Notes under the pieces: model-generated
Databases searched by the model: none
Told to the model about the DNA's origin: nothing
What the model saw: the letters and a program-made list of their open reading frames with translations, nothing else
Shown here: positions 21,257-33,327 of the stretch, piece by piece
Numbering within the stretch: the stretch's first letter is position 1
Layout of the letters: each line of letters opens with the position of its first letter
Translations under genes and position numbers: made by a program
Assembly (NCBI GenBank): GCA_026184415.1
Contig: CM047942.1
Location: forward strand, 124,001 to 188,000
Origin: Trichothecium roseum
Lineage: Eukaryota; Ascomycota; Sordariomycetes; Hypocreales
DNA: 64,000 bases
Direction: 5' to 3'

Positions 21257-22444
21257 GCCCTCCTGACTTCCTGATTGTTTTCTTTTTTGATGATTCTACC
21301 ACGGTATTATAATTTTCCCTTGAATGGTCATCGAAGTGGTTCCGTAACCTGCTGTCTTGGCTGCTTGCTTGTTGGGACTCGTAGGTATTGAACATATCGA
21401 TAAGTCTTCTACGGTATTGGCCATCTAGGTCGAGAACCTACCGTTAGGTTGGACGATGTTTGGTAGTAAGCCAACGGGAAGCCGCTGATGTTCTGAAGCA
21501 AAGACCCTACCTGACCTGCTGCCTTGCATGAGATTCGAGATCCCACGCAGGCTAACAATGGCATCAAATAGTACAATAACCTATTCGGAAGGAATTGGCG
21601 GGATGGACTCCTATTTGCAAATACTAGGAAACCAGCACAAAGGAGTTGAAGCAACTTGCCTTGAGATAACGCTTGTTTCTTGTTCAATTGGCTATCGTCT
21701 GCCCATGGCCTTGACACAGGATTCAGCTCGATGGCAAAGCTTTGGCGTTGCAAGACACGGCCGAGTATACGGGGTCATACATAGCCTCGACGATATTGAA
21801 ACCAAGGATGGTCGGGACGACGCCCCGGTGGCCGTGGCGTCCGTCGGTTCCTCGCCGCCCCTTGACTCGAAAAATGCCATTACTATGTAGGATCCGACTA
21901 ATACCAAAAGCTCGTCCCCTAAGTATAGCCACCCAAAAAAGAATGCTAGCACTACTAGCGGCATCCGACCTCGCCTTTTCCCCAGGACTTCCAACTGTGC
22001 TAGCTCGTGCATGTTCAGCCTCCCTGATAAGGACAGCCGATCAAGTCCGGGGAGGGGGATCAATTAAAAAAAGACGGGGTTGCTCCCCCGCACTACGGAG
22101 TGCCTGGTATGGATTATATGGCGCCGTACTCCGCATGATTGAATACGTTCAACGGTCTGGATCGTATAGAGCTGGTTTGGGTGCTTTTGTTCGAAATGTC
22201 TTGTGGTGGATTGGCGTCAATGGCAACTTGGTAAACAGCCGGTCGTGCTCTCGGGCCTAGTGAAGAACCAATCATGGCCACAAAAGGCACAAGCGTGAAT
22301 CCGGAGCATGGAGTACCATACGGAGTACTACAAATGGAGATGAAGAAGAAAAGAGGAAAGACGGGATCATGCACGGCGTGGACCAATCATTCTCTGTCCC
22401 CTTGCCTGTGTAACGGGCATGGTGGCCACATACATTTCGAAATG

Positions 22445-22467
22445 GTGTGTGTGTGTGTGTGTGTGTG
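22445..22467. repeat. (GT)11.5 microsatellite
   Basis: Perfect GT alternation over 23 nt. Confidence 0.95.
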
Positions 22468-23232
22468 CGTCACCCACAAGCGGTGCTACGACACATACAT
22501 GTATGGGGTGGTGTTCATGCTCAACCTGCTACAAACCCTACAGCGCATCATGTAATGAAACCTCACAGATAGGAAAGCAATGATGTAGGCCAAGCGAATT
22601 TAATTTAGACAGGGCTAGCATCCGAGGGAAAGAGCTTGATATCTGCGTTTAATCTGACGACCGTTCCATTTTAGCCGCATGAAACAAAATGCATTTCATG
22701 TAGATGGCTTTTTCTTCTTTTTCTTCAAAGTGCGTGATGCCACTCCAAACCCAGAAGTAGACTGGATGGACCTGCGACAAATATCCAACACTCTGTGATA
22801 GGTAATATGCGGAGCTCGTAGGAAGTGCAGCAGGTATAGCCAGTCCACGTAAGCCTACCAGCGCAGACTTGGGCAAGCTTGTTCTGGTGGGCGTAGATGA
22901 AGGCGCACCGTGAGACTGCTAGCTAGTGGGGTTCCGTAGCTACATCAGTCTTTCTTACGCCCAGAAACAGCCGGCGTCCCTGGATCCGGCAGGCCGGAGC
23001 TGCATGGCAAAATGCGCCGGTCTCCGCGCCGAAGTCCCCGGGATCGGCGGCCGAGAGGTAGTATCGTCTTTCTCTTTACGGAACCGTCAAGAAAAGAAGA
23101 CGTAGAGAAAAAAAGGGAAGAAAAAAAGCAAGAGGAGGCCTCAGAACGAGTCAGATGTCTTTTTTTCCCAGACCCGCTACATGGAAGCTTGTGTACCCAA
23201 GGCAAATATGCAAAGTCAGGGACGACAAGATT

Positions 23233-23245
23233 GGGGGGGGGGGGG
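23233..23245. repeat. 13-nt poly-G run
   Basis: Thirteen consecutive G followed by GAG-rich sequence. Confidence 0.9.
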
Positions 23246-23391
23246 AGGGAGGGGGCTGTCCATAAGTGTCTAATTGAAAGAGGGAAGCCGGGCCCCATTA
23301 CGGAGCACTACGCAGTCTACGGACTACTACTAGCACGTTTGGAAATCCATTTTACGGGGAGAGCCATGGAAACAGCCCGTTTGCCAACCAC

Positions 23392-23413
23392 TTATGGTAC
23401 CTATGTACCATAA
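23392..23413. repeat. Perfect inverted repeat, 9-bp arms
   Basis: TTATGGTAC and GTACCATAA separated by CTAT, about 425 bp upstream of the GH45 start codon. Could be a dimeric factor site or form a cruciform or hairpin. Confidence 0.8.
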
Positions 23414-23837
23414 CCCGTACGTATTGTGGTCGTATGTACGCACTACACCGTATCGTTTTTCTTTGCCTTTCCCCCCCTTTTCCCCGAAAAGGCATACGGA
23501 GACTCTAGGTCCGAAAAAAAAGCCGCCTCAATCTATTCGATCGTCGTCTGGCTCTGTCCATTCCTTACCCATGTCCCGTCATGCCGGGACAGTAAGCGGG
23601 TCGCCATCGTGCGCAATGGGTAGCATGGGTGGACCCCTGGAACGGTTTGTTTCCTTGATTGTTTACAAGGAGAATAAGGAGAAGAAGGAGAAGAAAGAAT
23701 ATGTATAAGTAGCTATCGGGCCCTCGCTATCCTACTTTTCGTCTTTTCCTTTTTTTCCAAGACATCAAGCTCAAACGAAACTTTGCCGACCCAGAACAAA
23801 GAACGAAAGAAAAGGAAACCCCATCTCTCCAGCAAAA

Positions 23838-24612
23838 ATGACCTTCTCCATCACCAAGCTCGCCGTCGCGGCGGCCGCCGTCGCCGCCCCTGCCCTCGCC
23901 GCTGACGGTTCCGGCCACAGCACTCGGTATGTACAACTGCTCGCACGCATACTCCATATCCCACGGACTGTCTGCTGACCTGGAGGCTTTTCTGTATAGT
24001 TACTGGGATTGCTGCAAGCCCAGCTGCTCCTGGCCCGACAAGGCCCCCGTGGGTTCGCCAGTAGGCACCTGCGACGCCGGCAACAACCCCCTCGGCGACC
24101 CCCTGGCCAAGTCGGGCTGCGAGGGCGGCCCGTCCTACACGTGCGCCAACTACCAGCCGTGGGCGGTCAACGACCAGCTGGCCTACGGCTTCGCGGCCAC
24201 GGCCATCAACGGCGGCACCGAGGACTCGTGGTGCTGCGCCTGCTACAAGCTCACCTTCACCGACGGCCCGGCCTCGGGCAAGACCATGATCGTCCAGTCC
24301 ACCAACACCGGCGGCGACCTGTCCGACAACCACTTCGACCTGCTCATCCCCGGCGGCGGCGTCGGCATCTTCGACGGCTGCACCTCCCAGTACGGCCAGG
24401 CCCTGCCCGGAGCCCAGTACGGCGGCGTCAGCTCCCGCGCCGAGTGCGACCAGATGCCCGAGGCCATCAAGGCCGGCTGCCAGTGGCGCTTCGACTGGTT
24501 CGGCGGCTCCGACAACCCCGGCTTCGACTTCCAGCAGGTCCAGTGCCCCAGCGAGCTTACCGCCATCTCCGGCTGCACCCGCTCCGACGACGGCTCTTTC
24601 CCCGCCGCTTAA
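23838..24612 (+). CDS. Secreted endo-beta-1,4-glucanase, glycoside hydrolase family 45
   Basis: Two exons, 23838-23926 and 24000-24612, 233 residues. The signal peptide is about residues 1-21 (MTFSITKLAVAAAAVAAPALA). The mature enzyme starts close to ADGSGHSTRYWDCCKPSC, nearly the Humicola insolens endoglucanase V N-terminus. The catalytic base is Asp 33 in YWDCC and the acid is about Asp 143 in NHFDLLIPGGGVGIFDGC. Many cysteines (WCCACYKL, PSYTCANY, GCQWRFDWF, QVQCPS) form the usual disulfides. The catalytic domain is the whole protein, with no cellulose-binding module or linker. GH45 enzymes invert on hydrolysing internal beta-1,4-glucan bonds of cellulose. The intron sits just before YWDCC. 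The promoter has inverted repeats at 23392-23413 and 23572-23591. Confidence 0.95.
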
Positions 24613-25178
24613 ACGGGAGACATTTTTTCCTCCCTTTCTTGCAAATGCAAAGCTGGGCCCCTTCCCTTTTTTGGGTAACATCAAGGGGGAAACAGCGGAC
24701 AGTTGGCGGGCGGTAAAGTCTGCCTGTATATAGATGATTACATGAGCATGAAGATGAATATATTCCCAAATTGTGTGTCAACTATTCCGTTTTCATCACC
24801 ATGTGTCTAAGCTGTTGTGAACAGTGTTATCACCTTGGGGGCCTTGGAAGCTTGAGTATCCGAGGCTCGTTTTCACACCAATCGGAGCGGTGGTTGGGGT
24901 GTAGTATACAAGTGGGCTGTATGGTCCCTGGGTGCATATTTGCGCTGTACCTGCATGGTACAAAGGGCAAAAGGTCGAGGCTCATAGAAGTAGACCCAAT
25001 TAGCAATCTGGCTCTGAATATTTCACTGGGTATTCGTATTATATCACCATGTAGCCAGTATACATCACTGATGCTCTCTCTCGCTCTGCCCCTGGCACAT
25101 TTCCCTCAGAGTGGACATCGTTAGCCCTGTCTGCTTTTCTTCTCTTTTCTTTTCTTTTCTTTTAGGCAAGATAATTGG
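24613..25178. other. Convergent intergenic region, no gene seen
   Basis: 3' flanks of GH45 and of the SDR gene. A TTTTC repeat at about 25138-25163 is the only notable feature. Confidence 0.5.
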
Positions 25179-26224
25179 CTACAGTTGCGTCTTGGCCATG
25201 GTTGCTTCCGCCTCTTCCTTCCACTCATCGCGCCACCTCGTCAGCGGCGGTCTCCCCTTGACGATATCGCCCGTGGACCAGAGCATGCGCTTCTTATCCG
25301 TTTCCTCCGAGACGTCGTTGTCCGGGCAGATGATGTAGAACTTGCCCTCTCCCATCTTTTGGTAGAGATAGTCGGCCACCTGGTCGGGCTCCCAGGCCCC
25401 TGCAGGCTTCTCCTTGAAATACCCGGCGCCGGCCTATGAACAAGGCGGTCAGTCCATCCCTTGAAGCCAAAGAAAAACACAGGGGTGGAGGGGGGACTGC
25501 GAGGGATGGAAGGGACTTACGAGCGTGGTAAAGGTCCACCCCGGCACCAGCAGGTGAACGCTCGTGTTGGCGCTATCCTTGAGCTCAAAGTCTAGCTGCT
25601 CGGCGAGGGACTTGACGGCGGCCTTGGAAGCGTTGTAGGCCGGGTTCCCGGGGGGGTTGGTGATGCCCTGCTTTGACCCGGTGATGACGATACCCGTCGG
25701 CTTCGACTCCGAGCCGGCGGCCTTGATGACCGGCAAAAAGGTGTTGACGCCGTGAATGACGCCGAAGAGATTCGTCTCGAGGATCTTGAGGGTTTTCCCC
25801 GGTCAGCAATTTTCCCTCATTTCCCTCCGTCGCCATCAACCTGCGCGAAGCTATATCGCACGCGCTCGCTCGCTGCACCACTCACCGTACGAAAGTAGGA
25901 GCCATCACCCCAGGAGCCCTTGGCGGTAGTCCCGGCGTTGAGTACGAGGAGCTCGACGGTGCCGAACTGAGCCGCGGCCAGCTCCTTGAGCTTCTCCCAG
26001 TCCCCGCCGTTGGCGACGTCGACGACGGCCGTCTTGATCTTGCCCGAGCTGCTGCCGTCGCTGAGGGAGGCCTTGGCGGTGACCAGAGCCTCCTCGTTGC
26101 GGTCGACGAGGAGGACGTTCATGCCCTTGGAGGCGCAGAGCTTGGCGATGGACAGGCCGATGCCCGATGCGGCGCCGGTGATGAGGGCGGTCGAGCCCGC
26201 GGCGAAGACTCCGGCGGCGGACAT
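25179..26224 (-). CDS. Short-chain dehydrogenase/reductase (SDR)
   Basis: Three exons, 26224-25886, 25784-25521 and 25433-25179, 285 residues, all introns in phase 0. The dinucleotide-binding motif TGAASGIG is at about residues 16-23, then VLVLNAGTT (NAG motif). The catalytic set is the Ser of VITGSKQG and Tyr-x3-Lys in YNASK (about 161-165). The Asp of LLVDRNEE at the end of beta-2 would favour NAD(H). A classical SDR catalyses alcohol/ketone oxidoreduction; substrate unknown. The C-terminal ~85 residues (MGEGKFYIICPDNDVSEE, RMLWSTGDIVKGRPPLTRWRDEW) are a longer substrate-loop tail found in many fungal SDRs. No targeting signal, so probably cytosolic. The intron 1 acceptor is AAG at 25787-25785, a less common form; it gives the smooth join FRT-ILETNLFG. 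Confidence 0.88.
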
Positions 26225-26672
26225 GCTGCAAGTTCTGTAATCTGTCCGAGTTGACAACTTGTGTGTATAAGTGAGTGAGACGGGTCGTGAAATATATGAC
26301 TACCGCTGGGGTTCATATACTGACAACTACTGCCGGCAACTTAGCTTACTTAGTATGTAGCCTTGTACACAATAGGTATATGTATGATGATGTTGGTTGC
26401 TCTGCGGGGTCCTCTTTTACATCATGCGGAGTCGCTCTTGCACCCTAACTCCGATGTGTTAGCCTTCACCTTTTTTCTTCGGACTTTATCGCCAGTGACG
26501 CCGTATTCATGCATTTTGGACCCATAAGATGTGGTAAGATATATGGATATGTATAGTATTGGGCCGGCTATGAATTGGTAAACGAAGATTGGGGCACCGC
26601 CGACGCAGCGCATCGGCCCTCATTCCGTGCGAGGATGCGTCGCTCGAGGGGGGCGCGAACTCGACTTGGTAA
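26225..26672. other. Intergenic, no gene seen
   Basis: SDR promoter and 3' flank of the NmrA-like gene. Nothing else supported. Confidence 0.5.
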
Positions 26673-27593
26673 TCACACGGCCGGATGCTCGCGGAGGAAA
26701 TCCTCGAGCGACGTCGTCTTCACGTCCAACTTATCGTTGTCCAGGCTGCCGAGGACGTACGTCCCGTCGACGACGTGAAGGTGATAAAACCAGCCGATAT
26801 ACTCCCAAAAGCCCCGGACGGTCCCTCTGCTCCTCGCCTCGATCGCAACCCTGCGCAGGTCGGCGACGCTCCCCCTCTCGTCGATCTTGACCTCGCAGCC
26901 CCTTTCCCTGGCGTAGACGTCTACGATCTCGCGGAGGCTGTTGACGCCGGAGCAGACGGACCAGAACCCCCCGCGGGAAGCGTCCTCGCGCTCGACGATG
27001 GCGGCGGCGAACTCGGCGGCGTCCCTCTCCGTGGTCCAGTGCCAGGGCTCGTGGCCGGTGCCCCAGACGCTCATGGTCCCGCTCCCGACGTCCCAGCAGC
27101 CGCCGTGCCTGGACCCAAAGTCGACGTGCCCGGGCGCGGAGAAGAAGACCTCGGCCAGGACGCCGGAGATGATGTAGTTGGGCCGCACCGACGACGTCTT
27201 CCGCGCCTGGTTGTGGAAGGCCTTGAAGCCGTCGTAGCTCTCGTGCTGGCCCAGCTCGACCCTGCGCCAGTCGTAGCTCCACCCCGCGGCCACGTAGACG
27301 CCCACGCCCGCCCGCTCCACGGCGCCGAGCAGGAGCAGCTGCCCCTCGAGCTGCAGCTGCGGCGTGCCGTTCCACGCGTTGACCACGGCGTCGACGCCCG
27401 CGCAGGCCCGCTCGAAGACGGGCACGTCGTAGATGTTCTCGAACCGGACGATGTTCTCGAGCTTGGCCCGCGCCGCGGCCGGGAGCTTGGAGGGGTTGCG
27501 GATGAGGGCGCGGACTTGGTGCCCGCGCGAGGTCAGGCTGTCGATGAGGTGCTGGCCGATGTTGCCGGTCGCTCCGGCTACGAGGACGAGCAT
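26673..27593 (-). CDS. NmrA-like NAD(P)-binding protein (atypical SDR)
   Basis: Intronless, 306 residues. The N-terminal Rossmann motif VAGATGNIGQHL (GxxGxxG at about 7-13) is followed by VRALIRNPSKL, whose Arg/Lys pattern suits NADP(H). Then come GVDAVVNAWNG and a YVAAGWSYDWRR segment. The usual SDR Tyr-x3-Lys pair is not clearly present. NmrA/isoflavone-reductase-like proteins are either redox sensors that bind regulators such as GATA factors, or reductases of aromatic compounds. Which applies is not visible. The end of the domain (TSLEDFLREHPAV) is typical. No signal peptide. The upstream region is a 4.5-kb gene-free stretch shared with the GH16 gene. Confidence 0.85.
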   Translation of the reverse strand: MLVLVAGATGNIGQHLIDSLTSRGHQVRALIRNPSKLPAAARAKLENIVRFENIYDVPVFERACAGVDAVVNAWNGTPQLQLEGQLLLLGAVERAGVGVYVAAGWSYDWRRVELGQHESYDGFKAFHNQARKTSSVRPNYIISGVLAEVFFSAPGHVDFGSRHGGCWDVGSGTMSVWGTGHEPWHWTTERDAAEFAAAIVEREDASRGGFWSVCSGVNSLREIVDVYARERGCEVKIDERGSVADLRRVAIEARSRGTVRGFWEYIGWFYHLHVVDGTYVLGSLDNDKLDVKTTSLEDFLREHPAV

Positions 27594-30500
27594 GGTGGTG
27601 ATGCTGTTGAGCTCAAAAGGTAGGAAGCTGTTTATATTCTTTTATATTGTATTCTTTTTGTTTTGAATGTGACTGTGAATATGTTGTTGGATTTGCTCTA
27701 CATGAAGTTGGGCTGAGCTCTGTTGTGTCTTTTATACCCATCTCGAGCTTTCCGGTTAACGCTTTACCACGCCCATGTACACTCGTCCGAGAAAGACGCT
27801 CTTCCGAATGTCCCTATTCCCGACGACCGTCCGGAAATAGATTCCACTGAGAGGACATGTAGCTCCGATAGAGCACAGGGTCTCTATCATATGCATGTTT
27901 AGGGGCTACACTTGTCACCACGTCGGAGTCGATTCAGGCGAGAGATGGAAGCATAGAGTATTCAGTGACTCTATTGGTAAGCTCGGCCAAGCCCGCAGCC
28001 TCGCGTATACGGAATACGGCGTATTTCACTAACAGCCATGGCCTCGTATCCCGAAGCATGCTTGTACATACCTACACGGGTGCACGCCTGTCAACCTCGG
28101 AACTCTACGTTGTCCGGCATGCGGTCGAAAAAGAGAAACTGTGGAGAAGTCGGGGACTTTTCCCCAGAGTCCGGGGCGGCGGCGGACGAGAAATATATGT
28201 GCGTAATGATTTATCAGCAGCAACGCTTTCGTACAGGGAAGCAATGAGCTTTTTGTAAGCGTTTTTTTTTTCGATGTTCATGCGAGGACGAGGGGATAAG
28301 GGATATGTGTGGAAGGGACTGTTTGACACGAAAGGAAAGGGGCTTGCGTCTCGGACTTGAGATAGGCCTGACCACGACAATCCACGCAACACACTGACGA
28401 GGTAAACTCCTATGAACATGCGAGATACCGGGCGGTTTAGTCACGGCTACGTTGTCAACTCTTGTCATAATTTTCGAAGCACGCATGTGCAAAGCGATAC
28501 GGCCATTCCTAACGGGGAAGTACAACACAAAAAGGGATGCCGTGGATTAGGCCAACGTTCTATCTCACCAGAGTTTGTAAAAATAAAAATAAAAAGTAAA
28601 AAATAAAAAAAGAGAAGAAGAAAACCAAAAAACCCCAAGAAAAAAAGAAAAGAAAAGAAAAAAAGTGTTTAGCATCTCCTGATGGACGAACCGGCACCGT
28701 ACAGTACTCCAAGAGTAGTACTCCAAGAGGAAGAAGACAATGACATAGGGCGAGGTCCTACATCTGATGAAGTGTTGGTTATATCTCGAACCACGCTATA
28801 GCTGGTCATCAGCCAGACACATAATATCTGAAATACAAACCACATGCAACGCATGCAGGTAGGGTTGCAATGGTAACGGTCAGCGCGTGTAAAAGCACAA
28901 ATCGCACGTGGACAATAGTTGGAGAGCAGACGACTTAAAAGAAAAAGAAAAAAAGGTTACTCGTAAACGTGGTGATATACAATGAAATGCAACAGCAGCA
29001 CATGAGACGGGAAGTTAAAAGATATGCATATATTAACAATAGCAATGTAGGTAACGCACGATGCAGAACAAAAGCGTTTTTAGGTTGTCATCGACTCGAT
29101 CCAGGCCAGGCCCCCCAACCCGCAGCGAGCGAGGATCCGGCACAGAGCGAAACCTTTTCGGTTGCGTGGGGAAAGGACGCCAGATATGAACGAAACGTTT
29201 CTACCACACTACAAAGGCGGAGTACGGAGTACAGACTGGGGGCTATTACTATTATAGCGTCAAGGAAACAGCCGCTTACAGCTTCATCCTATGGTAGGGT
29301 AGGGGGGCATTTACGGTTAGTACAGGCACTCCACGGCTCCCACCAGAGCCCCAACCAAGCTTCTTGGCCATCGCTAGACTCGGCCAGATAGAAGCAAGCC
29401 AAGGAGCACGGAGTAGTAGATTCCAATTTGGGCAGAAACCTATCTGTCTGCGAGAAACGTGGCGACAAATAAAACGTCGTGTATGTATTCTCTTGTGTTC
29501 CCGCACGTGTGTAAAACCCCCATGTGAGTATTCAGTGTTGGAAAAGAAAAAAAGAACTGAAAGTCTCGTACAAACGTCATCCGCCGTCGTGGTATGTAGG
29601 TAGGGTCCCTAGGGGCATCTGCGATGGGCATTTACCCCAGTGTCTCAGCGGTTGACAGGGGTGGGGGGGATAGGCAGAAGGGCAGAAGAGGCCCCCAAAG
29701 GGGTGGTTGTGCAAATCGCGTGAGACCCTGAAAAGATCGGCGCTGTCGTGCGACTTGATCACCCGTCGCAAAGAGAAACATAGAATGATAGAACCCATCC
29801 GGCGCCAAATCACCGGTAACAACCTGCCATGACGCTTCTGATTGTTTGTTTTGGCCACTGTTAAAGAAACGTGATGAACCATGATGGATGATGATTGCCG
29901 CCGCTGAAACCATTCGGAACATTTCCCCCCCAAGGCTCCTACGGAGTATTCCATACAGCACACAACATCCCGTATCCTGCTCTTTACACAAAGAGGAAGC
30001 TCGTAAACTGCCCGACTGTCTGCTATACACATGGCTCTCTTCTTAGGAGTAACACCAGGTTAGGGATCATACATGCTTTCTTGGCCCGCCTGAACCTGAA
30101 AACTAACCGCATATTAGAGAATGGAAGAGTAAGGAGTTTCCTCTTCTGGGCTTGCCTTGCTCAACGCTTGGTTTGATTTGCGAAGCGTCCTATCGGCGCC
30201 CTTCCTCCCAAAGATAATCACCCCAGTCCTGACAAGCGGCCATGCCTCAACAATAGATGGCAGCCCATGAGTAAGAAGAGGGTCTTTGTCGGTCACAGTT
30301 ATGAAGCTCCCATCTCTTGTTCCAGTCCGCTACGGATTATACGCATCGTACGTCTTATTTTTCCCGCTCAGTGAGAGAGTATATGGTACTAGCCAGGGTA
30401 TGGTTTCTTAGCCTGGTGGTTTTGTTCGCCGGATTGTCCCGCCCTTACTGCAAAAGGTAGTTGGGAAACTTGAAAGAGCACGGTAGAGCTACCGAATCGG

Positions 30501-32133
30501 GGGACAAGAGACTGCCAACAATGGTCACATTCGCCTCTTTCCCTTGCTCTCAGGAAATCCGTATGCCCTTATAATCCTCTTCCGCTGCTACGTTTCAATC
30601 AAAGAAATGACCGGGTAGCGTGCCTACTAGTAAGCATTCCTCCTCTCTGCAAGATTGACTATAGGTACATGTCCAACCCCCCCCCCCCTCCTCCATCCCT
30701 AACACCATCTCCGATCCGTGGCGTCCAGACTGCCGACCGCAAATGAGCCAATAGCAACGCGCACAAACACTGCAACGCTGCATTTAACCCTCCAGCCCTG
30801 GCCTGGGCAAAATCCTCAACTCTTGCTCACCTTCCCGTCCCGGGTCGATGAGATGTGATGAATGCCTCGCATATATCATCCCAGCCCATGTCGGGCTTAG
30901 CCCAGCTTCTTTTATGGAAGGAAAAGGGAAGAAGAAGAGGCCGCATAGGGTATGGGGAATTTTTCTTAATCTTCCCCCAGATCGGTCATATGATTCCGTT
31001 GGGGACCATGGCCGAACGAGCATGCGCTGCTGCTGACAGCGTTGTCTGCGCAAAAATGCGATAACCATTCCTAACAAATAACTGGAAACTCGGCGATAGG
31101 GAGAGAGGCAAATGAAGAGTAGGAAAAATCTCGTGAGAAATTCAGATGATGAGGCTGACTCTACTCTTCAGTCATCCCTCCTCTCTCCCTTCCCCTCCCC
31201 CAAGATGTAGTTTTCTCTCTTTCACTCTCTGTTCCCTCCCCAGACTTGAAAGAGCCCAATGTGCTAGTCAAATGCTTCCAGCACGTGTGCTATCCCACAT
31301 CGGGCCGTTGATCAGGGACTTGGGGCCTAGTTCCTGCGTCAGGGTCGCATCGGTTCGGTACTGGCCCGTTTCCTACTTGGGCAGTATGGTACTATGTATG
31401 GTATGTACATGCTGGTATTATTCTCAACGACTTCCCTCTCACTCGCTTCAGATGACCCGGTACCGCTTGGAGGGCCCCAATGGGCCATGACCCTCCCTTT
31501 CTCCTCCCCCCGGCCATCAACTCTTGATCCTTTATCCGAACCACAACCCACCCACCCCATTTTACCCCATACGTAGCAGATATGACTTGAGGTAACAGTA
31601 GGCTGCCATCAGACCGCTTGGTCAGGCTAGTATGTCCCTCTGCCCATGAGCAGCAGCTTAGAGCATCTGGGCCTAGAACCGCACGAGCATGGGAGGAGGA
31701 AGAGGAGGAGGAGGGTTCATGTACACGGATTGGGTATACCCTCGTTCGACCTTCCTCTCTGGAACACGTCGTTCGGAACTCTTTCCCATGAGTCCTCCCT
31801 CCCCCTCCCACCCGCTCCCCCCCGGGGAATACTATTTAAACTTTCTTTTATCCTCGCGCTGATCCCATCTTCATGAAGTAACAGATCTTCACCCTTTTCC
31901 AAACCCAAAGCCGATCCCTGATTATTCCAACAGTCATTCCTTTCTTTGTGGAAAGCTGCAGCGCAGATTTTCCCCTAGTTTATTTATATATATTTTGCCA
32001 CGACTAACATTCCTTGTATATTGTATATACGATAAACCAGTAGTAGCAGTAGCACCCACCATACTGCTATACTAACCCCCCAGTACATATATCTCTACAT
32101 ATATATTTGTATATATACGCATATATATTCACA
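27594..32133. other. 4.5-kb gene-free region between NmrA-like and GH16 genes
   Basis: Two divergent genes flank this stretch and I find no credible gene inside. Open frames are short and without family pattern on both strands. It holds an A-rich tract (28579-28665), exact TACGGAGTA copies (29223-29231, 29940-29948), a C12 run (30677-30688) and a TATA-rich leader directly before the GH16 start (32090-32130). Possible roles are long regulatory DNA or non-coding transcripts; neither is shown. Confidence 0.5.
28579..28665. repeat. A-rich low-complexity tract
   Basis: About 87 nt almost purely A and G with AAAAT and AAAAG units. Confidence 0.85.
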
Positions 32134-33327
32134 ATGGTTTTCCGTGCCGTTGCTACGCTTCTCGCCCTCACCGGCGCCGTCTCCGCCTGGGACGCTCCTC
32201 AGTACGCCGGCTTCAACCGCGTCTGGCAGGACAACTTCTCCGGCGCCGCCGGCACCCTGCCTGACAGGAACGGGCAGTGGACCATCCTCGAGGGCGACCT
32301 GGGCGTCAACAATGAGCTCCAGGTGAGATACTAACATGTCCACCCCCGGAGACGGTGGTAAAAAAACACACAAATAAGTTTCGCTAACGAGGAGGGATTT
32401 TACAGTTCTACACCCGCGAGTCTCGCACCATCCAGCTGAGCGGCGGCGACACGCTCCAGGTCGTTCCCTGGAGGGACGGCAGCAAGCCCAAGGGCTGGGT
32501 CTCCGGCCGCGCCGAGTCCAACTACGTCTTCACCCCCAAGGACGGCGCCATCACCCGCGGCGAGGCCGCCCTCATGTTCGGCGACAGCCCCCAGGGCAAC
32601 AAGCAGGGCATCTGGCCCGCCTTCTGGAGTCTCGGTGACGTGAGTGAAGACCCGCATCCTCACCCTGGAAATAAAATCTCCCTGTTCTTGTGTGATATAA
32701 ATGACTGACTTTTGTACAGAGCATCCGCCATGGAACTGGCTGGCCCGCCTGCGGTGAGATTGACATCATGGAGACTGTCAACGGTCAGCTCACCGGCCAC
32801 GGTAAGTCCTCATCATCCAGCCTCTTCACGGCAGCAACCCCCTCCCCACAGCCCCCGTGTCCTAACATTCTCCTCTCCAGGCACTCTCCACTGCGATGTC
32901 TACCCTGGCGGCATCTGCAACGAGGGCACCGGCATCGGCTCCCCCGTCGGCATCCCCAACTACGGCTGGCACACGTGGCGCGTCGACATCGACCGCCGCA
33001 ACGGCGACTTCCGGGGCCAGTCCATTACCTGGTACCTCGACGGCCAGCAGTTCCACCAGGTCACCGGTGACCGCATCGGCAACGCCGATGTCTGGCGCTC
33101 CATCGCCCAGAGCCCCCTCTTCTTCATCACCAACGTTGCTGTCGGTGGCTCCTGGGTACGTATACACATATCCACACATACACATACACATCCTCCACGA
33201 TGGAGGGAAAGAAAGAAAGAAAACGCAAACTAACAAGTACATATAGCCCGGTAACCCCGATGGCGCCACTCAGGACGGTTACGGCGTAAGACTCGAGCTC
33301 GGCTACGTCGCCCACTACGAGACCTAA
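32134..33327 (+). CDS. Secreted glycoside hydrolase family 16 beta-glucanase-like protein
   Basis: Five exons, 32134-32322, 32406-32639, 32720-32801, 32881-33155 and 33247-33327, 286 residues. The signal peptide is about residues 1-18 (ending AVSA). The beta-jelly-roll core includes FNRVWQDNFSG, WTILEGDLGVNNELQFYT and GIWPAFWSLGD. The catalytic GH16 motif is GEIDIMETVNG, with nucleophile Glu about 154, Asp 156 and acid/base Glu 159. The downstream WHTWRVDIDRRNGDF and ITWYLDGQQFHQV are also family hallmarks. GH16 enzymes of this type retain configuration and cut beta-1,3(4)-glucans of fungal or plant walls. No GPI signal follows, so it is probably released. All introns are short, with clean GTGAGT/GTAAGT donors. 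A fifth possible donor (GTAAGA in exon 5) is ignored because the frame reaches a stop normally. Confidence 0.92.

Larger units (their letters stand above)
21249..23837. other. 2.6-kb gene-poor stretch before the GH45 gene
   Basis: No gene recognised on either strand. It includes a (GT)n tract (22445-22467), an exact TACGGAGTA (22319-22327) with near-matches close by, a 13-nt G run (23233-23245), a 9-bp-arm inverted repeat (23392-23413) and a 7-bp-arm inverted repeat (23572-23591). The last ~250 bp, ending in CT-rich sequence, form the GH45 promoter. Confidence 0.55.

Noticed and set aside
21692..22063. Minus-strand frame of 123 codons after the tRNA
   Set aside because: No recognisable domain, and the composition is like the surrounding intergenic DNA.
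23425..23450. Minus-strand ACATACGACCA, like the 5' end of fungal 5S rRNA
   Set aside because: The sequence after it does not match the conserved 5S body or its internal control region.
26685..27623. Plus-strand frame opposite the NmrA-like gene
   Set aside because: No family resemblance; the minus-strand Rossmann protein explains the codon structure.
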